A DNA stretch of 64,000 nucleotides from Mesobacillus boroniphilus (GCF_018424685.1 NZ_QTKX01000001.1:2170001-2234000), one strand, 5' to 3'. Counted from the first letter of the stretch, positions 51,450 through 63,007 are shown. Program-made: numbers and translations. The notes: a model not told the origin generated them from the sequence alone.

Positions 51450-53720
51450 TTATACTTGCGGCTCATCTGAGTAGACTTTCTTTTCCTTGTAAGTCTTGAT
51501 GGTGCCTTTCTTCTTAAGCTCTTTCTTTTTCCAAACATACCATAGCTGTGCAGCGATGAAGATGGAAGAATACGTACCGGCAATCAAACCAATTAGAAGA
51601 GCGAAAGAGAAATTCCAGATTGATGTACTGCCGAAAATCAACAGTGCAACGACTGTTATGACAACAGTCAGGATTGTGTTGACCGAGCGGCCTAATGTTT
51701 GACGCAGTGAAGAATTCACGACATCGGCAATATCTTCCGGTGTCTTCAAGCGTTTTTTCTTCACCATATTCTCACGCATCCTGTCAAAAGTAACAATCGT
51801 ATCGTTGATCGAATAACCAACAATTGTCAGGACGGCTGCAATGAAGGTGATATCAACTTCAAGCCTAGTGAGACTGAATAGAACAATGATAAAGAAAGCG
51901 TCGTGAAGAAGTGCCACAATAGCAGCTAACGCCATATAGATTTCAAAGCGGATCGTTACATAAATAATGATTCCGACTGATGCAATTGCAACAGCAATCA
52001 TGGCATTTTTAGCGAGTTCTTTACCGATTGTTGGTGAAACAGTTCCAACATTCGGCTCAGCACCATATTTTTCTTTAAAGTGGGATTTTAGCTCAGAGAT
52101 TTGATCCTTGGTTAAAACCACTTTAAATCGAGCTACACCAATTTCGCCATTATCACCAGAAATGACGATATCGTTTGATTCCAGATCAACTTGTTTAAGT
52201 TCTTCCTTCAATTGTTCCGCTGTCAGCCTGCTGTCAGACAAGACTTCTACCCTTGTGCCGCTTGCAAAATCGATTCCAAGATTCAGGCGGAATACGAGGA
52301 GTGCAATCAAACCTATGCCGATTAAAACTGCTGAAGCAGTAAAGAACTTATTGCGACTCTTAATGAAATCAAATCGATCAAATTTAGTTTTTAAATCAAG
52401 TGAATCTAAGCCTTCAGAAATATCATGGACTTCACTTTGCTTAACACCGAACAAGCCTGGCTTGTTCTTGAATAATCCACTGTTCACGAGCAAGCCAAGG
52501 AATAATCTTGCTCCAAAGACTGCTGTAATGAAGCTAGCGAGGATACTGATGATTAACATTGTCGCAAAGCCTTTAACAGAGCTTGTCCCATATGCAAATA
52601 ATACAATGGCTGCCAGCAATGTCGTAATGTTGGCATCAAAAATCGTTGACAGGGAGCCTTTGCTGCCCGCATCGAAAGCGGCTTTGATATTACGGCCAAC
52701 CTTCAATTCCTCTTTTATACGTTCATAAGTTATGATGTTGGCATCTACCGCCATGCCGACACCAAGGATTAATGCCGCGATACCCGGCAGAGTTAGAACG
52801 CCATTCATCCAGTCAAAGACTAGCAGGATGAGGTAAACGTAAATTGACAACGTAATAACCGCGACGATTCCAGGTATACGGTAGAAAATCAGCATAAATA
52901 CGAAAACAGCAAGAATACCGATGATTCCGGCGAAAATTGTTTCATTTAAAGCCTGTTCACCAAACTTGGCTCCTACAGATGTAGAGTATGTCTCTTCTAG
53001 ATTAACCGGTAATGATCCCGCATTAAGCAATGAAGCAAGCTGTTGTGCTTCTTCAATTGTAAAATTACCAGTGATTTCAACATTCTTTTGATTTAAAATC
53101 TTATCAACATTAGGGTTGGAAAGGAATTTAGGTTCTGGCTTCATTCTTTCTTCTTTATAGGAATCTTTCCCGTCTTCGAAATCAAGCCAGATAATCAGCT
53201 GATTTTCCGGATACATATCCCGGATTTCCTTCGTGATTTCCCCGAATTGATCGCCGTCTTTCAATGTAATCGAGATGCTTGGCTTGTTTTGCTGGTCAAA
53301 GCTTTGCTTCGCACCGTTTTCTTCCAAGTCACTGCCATCCATCATGACGCGGTCGTTCACGTCACGGAAAGTAAGGTTTGCTTCAGTAGAAAGGATTTCA
53401 CGTGCTTTATTCTGGTCTTTTACGCCAGCGAGCTGAACGCGTATCCGATCATCTCCTTCGATTTGGATATTCGGTTCACTGACACCAAGAACGTTGACCC
53501 TTCGCTCTAGAGCTTCAGCAGTGCTCTTCAACGTTTCGCGGTCAACTTTCTCGCCCTCTTTTCCATTTAGAGGCCTAACTTCATATAGAACCTCAAAACC
53601 ACCCTGCAGGTCCAGACCTAACTTAATATCTTTCAATATATTCTGGGTTGTTGCACCCATGGCACTTCCAATTAAGATAACCAGCAAAAAGAAGGCCACG
53701 ATGCGGCTGCGTTTTACCAT
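51450..53720 (-). CDS. secDF: Protein translocase subunit SecDF (fused)
   Basis: A 756-residue RND-type membrane protein joining SecD and SecF. SecD half: first helix, KLGLDLQGGFEVLYE, a large external P1 domain, then helices with LPGIAALILGVGMAVDANIITYERIKEEL. SecF half restarts near DFIKSRNKFF with LGIDFASGTRVEV and ends with TIVGYSINDTIVTFDRMREN. It uses the proton motive force to aid late steps of secretion. Fusion is normal for Bacillus. AGGAGG precedes ATG. Confidence 0.97.
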   Translation of the reverse strand: MVKRSRIVAFFLLVILIGSAMGATTQNILKDIKLGLDLQGGFEVLYEVRPLNGKEGEKVDRETLKSTAEALERRVNVLGVSEPNIQIEGDDRIRVQLAGVKDQNKAREILSTEANLTFRDVNDRVMMDGSDLEENGAKQSFDQQNKPSISITLKDGDQFGEITKEIRDMYPENQLIIWLDFEDGKDSYKEERMKPEPKFLSNPNVDKILNQKNVEITGNFTIEEAQQLASLLNAGSLPVNLEETYSTSVGAKFGEQALNETIFAGIIGILAVFVFMLIFYRIPGIVAVITLSIYVYLILLVFDWMNGVLTLPGIAALILGVGMAVDANIITYERIKEELKVGRNIKAAFDAGSKGSLSTIFDANITTLLAAIVLFAYGTSSVKGFATMLIISILASFITAVFGARLFLGLLVNSGLFKNKPGLFGVKQSEVHDISEGLDSLDLKTKFDRFDFIKSRNKFFTASAVLIGIGLIALLVFRLNLGIDFASGTRVEVLSDSRLTAEQLKEELKQVDLESNDIVISGDNGEIGVARFKVVLTKDQISELKSHFKEKYGAEPNVGTVSPTIGKELAKNAMIAVAIASVGIIIYVTIRFEIYMALAAIVALLHDAFFIIVLFSLTRLEVDITFIAAVLTIVGYSINDTIVTFDRMRENMVKKKRLKTPEDIADVVNSSLRQTLGRSVNTILTVVITVVALLIFGSTSIWNFSFALLIGLIAGTYSSIFIAAQLWYVWKKKELKKKGTIKTYKEKKVYSDEPQV

Positions 53721-53819
53721 TATGTATAAATCCTCCTTATTCTTCGCACAAACATGCTGCCAGACAAATAAAACAATAAGACTATAGAAAATAGGCAGTA
53801 GCCAATTTATAGCATTCTA

Positions 53820-53848
53820 ATTATGTAACAGTTTAAAAAAACTGTCAA
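53820..53848 (-). promoter_or_regulatory. Promoter of secDF
   Basis: Minus strand TTGACA, 17 bp, CATAAT, about 100 bases before the secDF start. Confidence 0.75.
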
Positions 53849-53923
53849 TTAAGCATTGCCGCTATCCCCATAAAGAAAGTCTCTCCCTAGAATAAATCGC
53901 GTTCTGGATTGACTAATCCCCTT

Positions 53924-54220
53924 CTACTTAAGAAGTTCCTTTCGCTCCTCTTCGTCTTCAAGCGTAAAATCTCCTAATTTGAAGGCTTCGACGGTAGTGA
54001 AATTCATTATGTCCCCGATTTTGGCTGATAAAATATCAGCGACGATTTCATATACTTGAATCTCTTCTTTTGGTTTTTTCCATTTTTTCTTAGTGAGATA
54101 ATCCCATAATTCTTTTTCTTTAACTTTTTCATATCCGAATATTTTGAATTCTTCAACTTTGCTTTCTAATGCCGGCTTCACTTGATTGTAAAACCGTCCG
54201 TATTGATGGCTTGGATTCAT
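53924..54220 (-). CDS. comN: Post-transcriptional regulator ComN
   Basis: A 98-residue ComN/YrzD family protein. B. subtilis ComN affects comE operon mRNA and localises to division sites. Sequence core: FKIFGYEKVKEKELWDYL, KKKWKKPKEEIQVYEIVADI split by short turns, with an acidic tail EDEEERKELLK. Position between spoVB and secDF matches B. subtilis. ATG at 54220 with AGGGGG upstream. Confidence 0.92.
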   Translation of the reverse strand: MNPSHQYGRFYNQVKPALESKVEEFKIFGYEKVKEKELWDYLTKKKWKKPKEEIQVYEIVADILSAKIGDIMNFTTVEAFKLGDFTLEDEEERKELLK

Positions 54221-54343
54221 CCCCTGGCCCCCTCGTCCAATTTTCTAGTCTTTTAATGTTTTAACCTTGTCATGCTTTGTCCACTTTCTTGCATATAGTT
54301 AATTGTATATGAAATATGCATTTTTGAGAAGGCAGGGAGCGGA

Positions 54344-55906
54344 ATGTCGAAGTTTTTAAAAGGAACATTTATTTTGTTGATGGCCGGGCTCGTCACGAGA
54401 GTGCTTGGTTTCATAAATCGAATCGTCATTGCACGTTTCATCGGTGAAGAAGGTGTTGGTCTTTATATGATGGCCTTCCCCACTATGGTGCTTGTCGTGA
54501 CGATTACACAGCTGGGTCTCCCAGTTGCGATTTCAAAAAATGTGGCTGAAGCCGAGGCAAGAGGCGACTTCCGAAAGGTCAAGAAAATCCTTGTCGTTTC
54601 GCTGGCAACCACAATATCTCTATCTCTTGTCTTTACACCAGCGCTCATTTTCCTTGCTCCATACTTGTCCGAGACATTGTTTACGGATCCTAGGACGCAA
54701 TGGCCGTTGCTCGCCATCGCTCCGATTGTGCCAATCGTGGCTATATCTTCGGTTCTCCGCGGCTACTTCCAGGGAAGGCAGAACATGAAGCCATCAGCCA
54801 CTTCTCAGGTTATTGAACAGCTTGTCCGGATAACCTTGATTGCAGTACTGACAAAGGCCTTCATGCCGTATGGTATAGAATATGCTGCTGCCGGCGCAAT
54901 GATTGCATCTGTCATGGGGGAGCTTATATCATTAATTTATTTAATGACAACCTTTAAGCTCAGAAAAAGTTTCCGGTTGCGGAAAAACTTTTTTCAATTC
55001 GTCAATTCCGGAAAATCCACGTTTAATGACCTTATGAAAATCGCATTGCCTACAACGGGATCGAGACTGATTGGCTCGGTTTCCTGGTTTTTCGAACCGA
55101 TTGTTGTGGCGCACAGCCTGGCAATTGCTGGCGTTGCGGCCGTTGCGGCTACAAAACAGTACGGAGCTTTGACTGGGTTCGCTATGCCATTGTTGTTACT
55201 GCCATCGTTTATCACCTATTCCCTATCGACTTCTCTTGTCCCGGCAATCAGCGAAGCTAACTCAAAGAAAAATCCGAAAGTAATCGAGTACCTTTTGCAG
55301 CAGTCTCTTCGCTTTTCACTTTTAACAGGCGGCCTTGCAGTCGTCGTCCTGTACGTACTGGCAGAACCACTAATGACGTTAATGTATGGGACTTCAAATG
55401 GTTCACAGTTCATAAAGCTAATGGCACCTTTCTTCCTTTTTTATTACTTTCAGGGGCCGCTTCAGGCAGCACTGCAGGCTCTTGATTTAGCAAGAGCAGC
55501 AATGATTAACAGCCTGATCGGGAACCTCGCCAAGACTGCTGTCATTTTCCTGTTGGCAAGTCAGCCTGCCTTTGGCATCAATGGTGTAGCACTTGGGATG
55601 GTAATGGGGATTGTTCTGATCACTCTGCTGCACTTTGCTACAATGCTTAAGGCTGTCTCCTTTTCCTTCTATATAAAGGATTACATTAAGATGTTTGGGC
55701 TTATCATATTTTCAGGATCTCTGGGGTTTCTTCTCTGGGGCTTGTTGGATGAAAGCCTTGGACTTACCGTTAAAGTCATGATAAGTACCGTCTTAATGGG
55801 GGGCTTATATATAGTTCTCGCCATTGCTCTTGGCTTGATCAGGAAAAATGAACTTCTGAGAATCCGGTCTGCCGTATCATCCTTTTTCAAGAAAACAATT
55901 AAGTAA
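54344..55906 (+). CDS. spoVB: Stage V sporulation protein B
   Basis: A 520-residue polytopic membrane protein of the MOP flippase superfamily (about 14 helices) needed for spore cortex formation, thought to flip cortex lipid II in the mother cell. The opening MSKFLKGTFILLMAGLVTRV and INRIVIARFIGEEGVGLYMM are typical. ATG with GGGAGCGG upstream. It is divergent from comN and is followed by a bidirectional terminator shared with yrbG. Expected to be under sigma-E. Confidence 0.95.
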   Translation: MSKFLKGTFILLMAGLVTRVLGFINRIVIARFIGEEGVGLYMMAFPTMVLVVTITQLGLPVAISKNVAEAEARGDFRKVKKILVVSLATTISLSLVFTPALIFLAPYLSETLFTDPRTQWPLLAIAPIVPIVAISSVLRGYFQGRQNMKPSATSQVIEQLVRITLIAVLTKAFMPYGIEYAAAGAMIASVMGELISLIYLMTTFKLRKSFRLRKNFFQFVNSGKSTFNDLMKIALPTTGSRLIGSVSWFFEPIVVAHSLAIAGVAAVAATKQYGALTGFAMPLLLLPSFITYSLSTSLVPAISEANSKKNPKVIEYLLQQSLRFSLLTGGLAVVVLYVLAEPLMTLMYGTSNGSQFIKLMAPFFLFYYFQGPLQAALQALDLARAAMINSLIGNLAKTAVIFLLASQPAFGINGVALGMVMGIVLITLLHFATMLKAVSFSFYIKDYIKMFGLIIFSGSLGFLLWGLLDESLGLTVKVMISTVLMGGLYIVLAIALGLIRKNELLRIRSAVSSFFKKTIK

Positions 55907-55941
55907 AAGCTACCCTTGATTATTTTTTTAAAATAGATCCA

Positions 55942-55973
55942 TGAAAAAAACGTGGATATTCCTCCACGTTTTT
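55942..55973. terminator. Bidirectional terminator between spoVB and yrbG
   Basis: Stem AAAACGTGGA/TCCACGTTTT with a 6-base loop and A/T runs on both sides; it touches the yrbG stop. Confidence 0.88.
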
Positions 55974-56634
55974 ATGTGTCTTTCATATCGATATAGAATT
56001 CACCATTTTGAAAACTGCAGAAAGAAATAGCCTTGGTATCTTCATATCCTTTTTTCTTTAACTCCTGAAGCAGCCAAACTCTTGATTTGTCAATCAAATA
56101 AAGATTGTCTTGCTGGATTTCCCCGTCAACGATTAATGGCAGGGTTAGACTTCCATTGTCCTCTTGTCCATCCTTGTTTCCCTGAGTTTTTTGGAAAATA
56201 GAAAGTGTCCCCGATGGCTCCAGGATCGCATATTTGACATCAGCTATGTTCCCCACGTCCTTTTCACGCAATTGAAGAAGCAAATCATCAAAGTTATACC
56301 TTTGCGATCTCATCGCCTTCTCGTCTATTTTCCCGTTATTAATGATTATTGTCGGCTTTCCATCCACGATATCCCTGAACTTTTTGCTTTTAAGTGAAAT
56401 GATTGCCAGCGTAATTTGAATGATGACAAGTATACTGATTGGGAGAAGAGTGTTGACCAAGGGATCTTTCGTATTTTCTATGGCCATGGATGCCATCTCA
56501 GCGATCATGATATAGACAACCAAATCCAGGATGCTCAATTCACCGATTTCCCTTTTTCCCATTAAACGAAAAATCAACAGGATCAATAAATAAAGGAGAA
56601 CTGTCCTAAAAAGGATGATGAAATATTGTTCCAC
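55972..56634 (-). CDS. yrbG: DUF421 membrane protein YrbG
   Basis: A 220-residue protein: three membrane helices (about 3-80) and a cytoplasmic C-terminal YetF-like domain of two parts ([20 protein letters not shown], then [17 protein letters not shown]). This is the DUF421/YetF family. I use GTG at 56634, after GCGGGGG; a GTG six codons upstream is the alternative. Function unknown; related proteins are linked to spore or envelope physiology. Confidence 0.88.
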   Translation of the reverse strand: MEQYFIILFRTVLLYLLILLIFRLMGKREIGELSILDLVVYIMIAEMASMAIENTKDPLVNTLLPISILVIIQITLAIISLKSKKFRDIVDGKPTIIINNGKIDEKAMRSQRYNFDDLLLQLREKDVGNIADVKYAILEPSGTLSIFQKTQGNKDGQEDNGSLTLPLIVDGEIQQDNLYLIDKSRVWLLQELKKKGYEDTKAISFCSFQNGEFYIDMKDT

Positions 56635-56821
56635 TTTTCCCCCGCCCTTCACGCAGCATTCCTCTTTAGTCTTTTACGCAGAACCAAAATAATACTTATT
56701 GTTTCAGTAATTTTTTAGAGAGCTCCTGAATAAAAACTGATTCTATTTGTCCTTTTTCGTGAATATGCTTGTACTAGGCAATTCCCGTTTAGAGGGATTA
56801 GATCAGAGAGGAGAGGGGTTA

Positions 56822-57208
56822 ATGGAATCCAAAAGTTTAGGCAGGGCCGTCCTGTACGGAGTGATTGCAATATTCCTATTGGCAATCGTGAGCAGTTTGA
56901 TATTTTCTCTTCTATTAAGGTTCACTTCCGTCCAAGAGTCTTCGCTTCAATACGTCATGACATCTATTTCTTTTTTATCCATTTTCATTGGCGGCTTTAT
57001 CACTGGCGGGAACGGAAAAGAAAAAGGCTGGATGATTGGGGGAGCTACCGGGCTGGCTTATTCTGTGATTATTTTCCTGTTCCAATACCTGGGTTATGAC
57101 AGCTTATTCTCGCTTGAACAAATCATCTACCATATTTGCTATATTCTGACGGCAATGATGGGCGGCATCCTCGGTGTAAACATCGTTGGCGGGCCATCAA
57201 AGGCATAA
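56822..57208 (+). CDS. yrzE: TIGR04086 family membrane protein YrzE
   Basis: A 128-residue protein with four membrane helices (about 10-34, 45-62, 72-92, 100-121) and the glycine-rich loop GGFITGGNGKEKGWMIGGATG. It fits the YrzE family. Function unknown. ATG at 56822 follows GAGGAGAGGGG; an upstream in-frame ATG adds 25 hydrophilic residues and lacks a good ribosome site. Convergent with yajC. Confidence 0.88.
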   Translation: MESKSLGRAVLYGVIAIFLLAIVSSLIFSLLLRFTSVQESSLQYVMTSISFLSIFIGGFITGGNGKEKGWMIGGATGLAYSVIIFLFQYLGYDSLFSLEQIIYHICYILTAMMGGILGVNIVGGPSKA

Positions 57209-57243
57209 AAAAAGAAGCGGATTCGCAAATCCGCTTCTTTTTT
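57207..57243. terminator. Bidirectional terminator between yrzE and yajC
   Basis: Stem AAAGAAGCGGATT/AATCCGCTTCTTT with a short loop and A/T runs on both sides. Confidence 0.9.
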
Positions 57244-57251
57244 AATTGTTT

Positions 57252-57524
57252 TTATACCCCTGCAGATTCCTTGACATCGCGAATCGCAGCGCGGTCATAT
57301 GTAAGACGGCTTCCGTCTCCACATTTGATGACAACTGTACCTTCATCAATTGCATCGACAATTCCATGCAAACCGCCGATCGTTACTACCTTATCACCTT
57401 TTGCAAGATCACTCTGCATTTGCTGAACCGCTTTCTGCCTCTTTTGCTGAGGGCGGATCAGTAAAAAGTAGAACAATACAAACATCAGCAATAGCGGGAA
57501 TACTGTACCTACTAATCCTTCCAT
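57252..57524 (-). CDS. yajC: Preprotein translocase accessory subunit YajC
   Basis: A 90-residue protein (YrbF): one N-terminal membrane helix (about 5-24, with FYFLLIRPQQKRQK at its cytoplasmic edge) and a small cytoplasmic domain (LAKGDKVVTIGGLHGIVDAI). YajC associates with SecDF in E. coli. It comes after tgt on the same strand (71-bp gap), the usual order in Bacillus. Confidence 0.95.
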   Translation of the reverse strand: MEGLVGTVFPLLLMFVLFYFLLIRPQQKRQKAVQQMQSDLAKGDKVVTIGGLHGIVDAIDEGTVVIKCGDGSRLTYDRAAIRDVKESAGV

Positions 57525-57595
57525 TCATTTCCCCTCCTTTCATTGGTTTAGGCCTTGTCCGCTTAGCGAAAATAGCCTTATTAAAAGCAGTGTAT

Positions 57596-58738
<1,143 letters not shown>

Positions 58739-58783
58739 TTAAGCTCCTTCCAGAAGTACAAATTCATTATTGTGTTTTTATTT

Positions 58784-58967
58784 GGCTGTTTTCGTAAAGA
58801 TTGTTGTTAAAATCCTAAAGCCGATTTTAACGTAATAGAACGCTGTTTGGTAGTTCGGTACTAAGTTTGCATGCTCTTTTCTCATAACAATAGGCTACTT
58901 TGGGAAGAAAAATAGTTCATTCACTACTATTTTCTAATCAATAGCAACAAAGTTTGAGAAAAGAGCC
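58784..58967. mobile_element. MITE-like element, family A copy 3
   Basis: A 184-bp copy with ends GGCTGTTTTC and GAAAAGAGCC and a perfect 8-bp target duplication TTTTATTT (58776-58783 and 58968-58975). It lies between queA and tgt. No terminator-like T run within it is obvious. Confidence 0.93.
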
Positions 58968-58991
58968 TTTTATTTTTAGAAGCATGAAAAT

Positions 58992-60020
58992 CTATAAAAT
59001 CAACATTGCATCGCCGAAGCTGAAAAAGCGATACCTTTCCTCTACTGCTTTGTTATAGGCATTAAGAACATTTTCCCGTCCAGCCAAAGCACTCACCAGC
59101 ATGATTAACGTCGACATTGGCAAATGAAAATTGGTAATCATCCCATCGATTGCTTTGAACTCATATCCAGGATAAATGAAGATATTGGTCCAGCCATTTT
59201 CAGCGACAAATTTACCGTCATTAGCTGTGGCAATGGTTTCAAGCGTCCGCGTTGAAGTTGTGCCCACGGTAATGATACGTCCGCCCTGCTCACGTACCGA
59301 GTTCAACAGCAATGCTGTTCCTTCTGTCACCTGGTAAAACTCTGAATGCATGTCATGCTCTTCGATCGAATCAACACTGACAGGCCTGAATGTTCCCAAA
59401 CCAACGTGAAGAGTGATAAAAGCAATATGGATACCCATTTCCTTAATTTCCTCAAGCAGCTCTTCTGTAAAATGCAAACCAGCCGTCGGTGCTGCCGCAG
59501 AACCTCGTTCTCTTGCAAAAACAGTCTGGTATCTGTCCTTGTCCTCCAGCTGTTCCTTAATATATGGCGGAAGAGGCATTTCACCGAGCTGTTCCAGCAC
59601 TTCATAAAAAATACCGTCATATGAAAACTTAAGATTCCTGCCGCCATGTTCGGCTTCCCCAGTGCATTCTGCAGTTAAAAGTCCATCTCCAAAGACGATT
59701 TTTGTGCCTTCCTTCACTCTCTTCGCCGGTTTTACAAGCGTTTCCCATTCATCTCCCTCAAGCTGTTTCAGGAGAAGGACTTCAATTTTAGCTCCCGTTT
59801 CTTCTTTCATCCCGAAAAGCCTGGCCGGAAGAACTTTTGTGTCATTCAGGACTAGGCAATCACCCGGCTCGAGATAGTTTTTGATATTCTTGAAAACATC
59901 ATGTTCTATACTGCCAGATTCCTTATTTAAGACCATCAGCCTGCTTTCCGCTCTTTGTTCGAGCGGAGTCTGGGCAATCAGTTCTTCTGGCAAATGGAAA
60001 TCAAACAAATCTACTTTCAT
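58992..60020 (-). CDS. queA: S-adenosylmethionine:tRNA ribosyltransferase-isomerase
   Basis: Adds the ribosyl part of SAM to preQ1-tRNA to give epoxyqueuosine. 342 residues, opening [20 protein letters not shown], with [33 protein letters not shown], and [10 protein letters not shown] family motifs. ATG follows AAGGGTGA. It precedes tgt as in most Bacilli; a MITE occupies the gap. Confidence 0.97.
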   Translation of the reverse strand: MKVDLFDFHLPEELIAQTPLEQRAESRLMVLNKESGSIEHDVFKNIKNYLEPGDCLVLNDTKVLPARLFGMKEETGAKIEVLLLKQLEGDEWETLVKPAKRVKEGTKIVFGDGLLTAECTGEAEHGGRNLKFSYDGIFYEVLEQLGEMPLPPYIKEQLEDKDRYQTVFARERGSAAAPTAGLHFTEELLEEIKEMGIHIAFITLHVGLGTFRPVSVDSIEEHDMHSEFYQVTEGTALLLNSVREQGGRIITVGTTSTRTLETIATANDGKFVAENGWTNIFIYPGYEFKAIDGMITNFHLPMSTLIMLVSALAGRENVLNAYNKAVEERYRFFSFGDAMLIL

Positions 60021-60080
60021 GTTGTCACCCTTACTAAGTTTTCTTTATATTTCAGGTTAAAACTATACGCTGCTGACAGT

Positions 60081-60287
60081 TCATCTGAATCGGCCGATAA
60101 AATAAAATATGGCTGATAGGATAATGCTTGCCAGGATGGACGTCACAATTGGAAAGTAAAAGGTCGTGTTGCCCTTCTTAATGACGATGTCTCCAGGCAG
60201 CCTTCCTATATTGACAAACTGCATGATAAAGCCAATGATGAAAATGACTGCTCCGGCAATCATCACAAATTTTGCCGCTCCTGTCAT
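60081..60287 (-). CDS. yrzS: DUF2905 membrane protein YrzS
   Basis: A 68-residue protein with two membrane helices (about 8-24 and 46-64) joined by the conserved loop [19 protein letters not shown]. This is the DUF2905 family. Function unknown. Its start overlaps the ruvB stop by four bases (ATGA), so translation is coupled. Confidence 0.92.
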   Translation of the reverse strand: MTGAAKFVMIAGAVIFIIGFIMQFVNIGRLPGDIVIKKGNTTFYFPIVTSILASIILSAIFYFIGRFR

Positions 60288-61285
60288 CGTTCAGGCACCT
60301 CCATTTGGAAATGTCGGTAAACGGCCTCCGTTACAACCCTGCCCCTGGGAGTCCTCTGCAAAAAACCAATTTGCAATAGGTACGGTTCATACACATCTTC
60401 AATCGTCTGTGATTCCTCACCGATGGTGGCGGAAATTGTCTCTAATCCAACTGGGCCGCCGCGGTATTTTTCGATTATGCCTTTAAGCAATTTGTGGTCA
60501 ATATGGTCGAGGCCAAGACGGTCTACCTGCATCAGTTCCAAAGCCTCTTTGGCTAGGGTTTCCTCAACAGCCCCATTGCCACGAACCTGGGCAAAGTCAC
60601 GGACACGCTTCAACAAGCGATTGGCAATTCGCGGCGTCCCTCTAGACCTTCTGGCAAGCTCCTGGGCTGCAAGCCAATCAATTTCAGTTTCCAGAAGCTC
60701 AGCTGTCCTGACAACAATATCCGTCAGCTGCCTCTCATTATAGTATTCCAACCTGCTCAAAACTCCAAACCTGTCTCTTAATGGAGCGGACAATGAACCA
60801 GCACGAGTTGTAGCACCAACAAGCGTGAATGGCGGAAGGTCAAGCCTGACAGATCGGGCACTTGGTCCTTTGCCAATGACGATATCCAGACAGAAGTCTT
60901 CCATTGCAGGATAAAGTACTTCTTCAATCGTTCTTGGAAACCTGTGAATTTCATCAATGAACAGGACATCGCCAGGCTCTAACGCCGTCAGAATGGCTGC
61001 AAGATCTCCAGGCCTTTCAATTGCCGGTCCGGAGGTCGTTCTCAGATTGACTCCCATTTCATTGGCGATGATTGCCGCCAGCGTTGTCTTGCCTAAACCA
61101 GGTGGTCCATAGAGCAATACATGATCCAGCGTTTCACGTCTCATTTTAGCGGCTTCAATAAACACTTCAAGGTTTGCCTTTACTTTATCTTGGCCGATAT
61201 ATTGTCTGAGTGTCTGTGGTCGCAGGCTTTGCTCAAATGAAACATCCTGGTCGCCCGCTTCACTGGAGATGATTCGTTCTTCCAT
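60284..61285 (-). CDS. ruvB: Holliday junction branch migration helicase RuvB
   Basis: A 333-residue AAA+ motor. Walker [13 protein letters not shown] (about 58-66), Walker [10 protein letters not shown], arginine-finger region LIGATTRAG-type (here [19 protein letters not shown]), and the C-terminal winged helix ending [15 protein letters not shown]. With RuvA it moves Holliday junctions. It follows ruvA by 68 bases. Confidence 0.98.
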   Translation of the reverse strand: MEERIISSEAGDQDVSFEQSLRPQTLRQYIGQDKVKANLEVFIEAAKMRRETLDHVLLYGPPGLGKTTLAAIIANEMGVNLRTTSGPAIERPGDLAAILTALEPGDVLFIDEIHRFPRTIEEVLYPAMEDFCLDIVIGKGPSARSVRLDLPPFTLVGATTRAGSLSAPLRDRFGVLSRLEYYNERQLTDIVVRTAELLETEIDWLAAQELARRSRGTPRIANRLLKRVRDFAQVRGNGAVEETLAKEALELMQVDRLGLDHIDHKLLKGIIEKYRGGPVGLETISATIGEESQTIEDVYEPYLLQIGFLQRTPRGRVVTEAVYRHFQMEVPER

Positions 61286-61353
61286 CTGTTTCTCACCCTT
61301 CTAATAAGCTGGTTAACCGAACTGGCAGGTCTTCGTTCAGTTCTAACACAGCG

Positions 61354-61962
61354 TTACTTTAATAGCTTCTGCAATGCTTTTTTGATATATTGGTCTGTCG
61401 TCAATTTTTCTTTCTTCAGATCTGGAGTGATCTTGCGAATTTCCTTTTCAGAGTACCCCAGTGCTTTCAGTGCCAGAACTGCCTCATCAAATTCGGTCGA
61501 CTGGGTTATGGTTGCTGCTACCTCGTCCGAATTAAAAAGGTTAGGGAAATAATCTGGTACAAGATCATGCAGCTTCCCCTTTAAATCGAGGATCATTTGT
61601 CTCGCAGTCTTCTTTCCAACCCCAGGGAACTTTACCAGGAACGACTCATCTTCATTTTCAATTGCTTGAACCACTTGACCCGGTTCCCCTGACGCAAGGA
61701 TGGCCAGGGCCCCTTTCGGACCGATTCCCGATACATTCAATAGCCTTGTGAAAAGTGCCTTCTCTTCACGATTCTTAAATCCATACAAAGCAATTAAATC
61801 TTCTCTTACATAATGATATGTAAATATACAAACCTCTTTACCTGCTTCTTTTGTAAATACAAATGGGTTTGGTGTCATAATCTGATAACCAATCCCGCTG
61901 TTTTCAATCACTATATATTCAGGACCGACAAAATCGACGGTGCCTTTTATGAATTCATACAA
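61354..61962 (-). CDS. ruvA: Holliday junction-binding protein RuvA
   Basis: A 202-residue protein: N-terminal OB fold ([20 protein letters not shown]), two helix-hairpin-helix motifs ([32 protein letters not shown]) and a C-terminal domain III ([15 protein letters not shown]) that contacts RuvB. Start is TTG at 61962 behind GAGGGGCGAG. First of the ruvA-ruvB-yrzS unit; Firmicutes use RecU in place of RuvC. Confidence 0.97.
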   Translation of the reverse strand: MYEFIKGTVDFVGPEYIVIENSGIGYQIMTPNPFVFTKEAGKEVCIFTYHYVREDLIALYGFKNREEKALFTRLLNVSGIGPKGALAILASGEPGQVVQAIENEDESFLVKFPGVGKKTARQMILDLKGKLHDLVPDYFPNLFNSDEVAATITQSTEFDEAVLALKALGYSEKEIRKITPDLKKEKLTTDQYIKKALQKLLK

Positions 61963-62094
61963 TACTCTCGCCCCTCTGCTTTGCTGTAACTCATTTTAAC
62001 ATACTCTTTTTAAAGGTATGAATAAAAATATACGAAAAGGCGAACGTATGATCATTTTTCTTTCTTTTAGGAAATATGTTCCTTTAAATTTAGA

Positions 62095-62128
62095 TGAAAC
62101 ACAAATAAGAGCCAGTCAGCCCGGCTCT
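62095..62128 (-). terminator. Possible terminator of bofC
   Basis: Minus strand AGAGCC/GGCTCT stem with a 9-base loop, overlapping the last bofC codons, then TTATTTGTGTT. Confidence 0.55.
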
Positions 62129-62676
62129 CCATTGATTTCCCTCACAGTATATGGTTTAAAAGTCTCTAATACCTCTTCATAGCATTTTTTATTTCGGATT
62201 GGAATCCCTTTTTTCAATTGATCTCGTTTAATACTTTCAAGTCTGCCAAGATCGATTTGAAAGAACGATTGAATGATATTCGAACCATCGGGCCTTCCAT
62301 TAAAAATAGTAAGGACCCCCTCATCTGACAACCCGAAATATCCATTCGCCTTCAAAAGCGGTGATATATCATCATATTCCTGTCTGAACACAGCCTTTTT
62401 CTCTTCCATATCTACTAGCTGCCATTTGTCATATTTGGCCCAAAAGTCTTCCATAGACCAAATGGTTTCCTCAATCCGTTCCTCACTCATTTCACCATCA
62501 AGATAGACTCTTTGCAGGATGATTGTGACCTTAAGAGGTTCATTGATTTCATGGACTGCTTCTTCAGGCTTCTCAGCAAAAACCGGCTCTGTCTGAAGTA
62601 CTAAACTGTATCCCAAAAGACTGATTAGGAGCATAACAGCTGTACTGAACGCTTTTAATAATTTGATTGAAGCCAT
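62116..62676 (-). CDS. bofC: Intercompartmental signalling factor BofC
   Basis: A 186-residue secreted forespore protein that restrains the SpoIVB protease and so helps time pro-sigma-K processing. A signal peptide (about residues 1-34, ending VFAEKPEEA) is followed by the mature domain with VTIILQRVYLDGEMSEE, NGYFGLSDEGVLTIFNG and a tail QLKKGIPIRNKKCYEE. sigK, its distant target, lies at the other end of the window. Expected to be under sigma-G. Confidence 0.93.
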   Translation of the reverse strand: MASIKLLKAFSTAVMLLISLLGYSLVLQTEPVFAEKPEEAVHEINEPLKVTIILQRVYLDGEMSEERIEETIWSMEDFWAKYDKWQLVDMEEKKAVFRQEYDDISPLLKANGYFGLSDEGVLTIFNGRPDGSNIIQSFFQIDLGRLESIKRDQLKKGIPIRNKKCYEEVLETFKPYTVREINGEPG

Positions 62677-62769
62677 TGCTGTCCACCTCTCTTATTTGCT
62701 AAAATTTGATCAATTTCTTTTTCACTAATAGTGTAGCCAAAATTATCTTATTTATCCTTTTTAAAAGAA

Positions 62770-62955
62770 GGCTGTTTTTTCGTAAAGATTGTTGTTAAAA
62801 TCCTAAAGCCGATCTTAACGTAATAGAACGCCATTCTATAGTTCGGTATTAAGTTTGCATGCTCTTTTCTCATAACAAGAGGGTACTTTGGGAAGAAAAA
62901 TAGTTCATTCACTCCTATTTTGTAATCAATAACAACAAAGTTTGAGAAATGAGCG
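62770..62955. mobile_element. MITE-like element, family A copy 4
   Basis: A 186-bp copy, the most altered of the four: two extra T residues at the left end and end sequence AAATGAGCG instead of AAAAGAGCC. Flanks TAAAAGAA (62762-62769) and TAAAACAA (62956-62963) match 7 of 8. It lies upstream of bofC. Confidence 0.88.
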
Positions 62956-62969
62956 TAAAACAAAGCATG

Positions 62970-63005
62970 AAAATAGAAGGCAGAAGTCACTCTGCCTTCT
63001 ATTTT
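62970..63005 (-). terminator. Terminator of the coxA-like gene
   Basis: Perfect 15-bp stem AAAATAGAAGGCAGA/TCTGCCTTCTATTTT with a 6-base loop. Confidence 0.92.
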
Positions 63006-63007
63006 GA

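Noticed and set aside
62748-62990. 80-residue open frame on the minus strand
   Set aside because: It runs across MITE copy 4 and both flanks; the same frame is not kept in the other copies, and it has no ribosome site.
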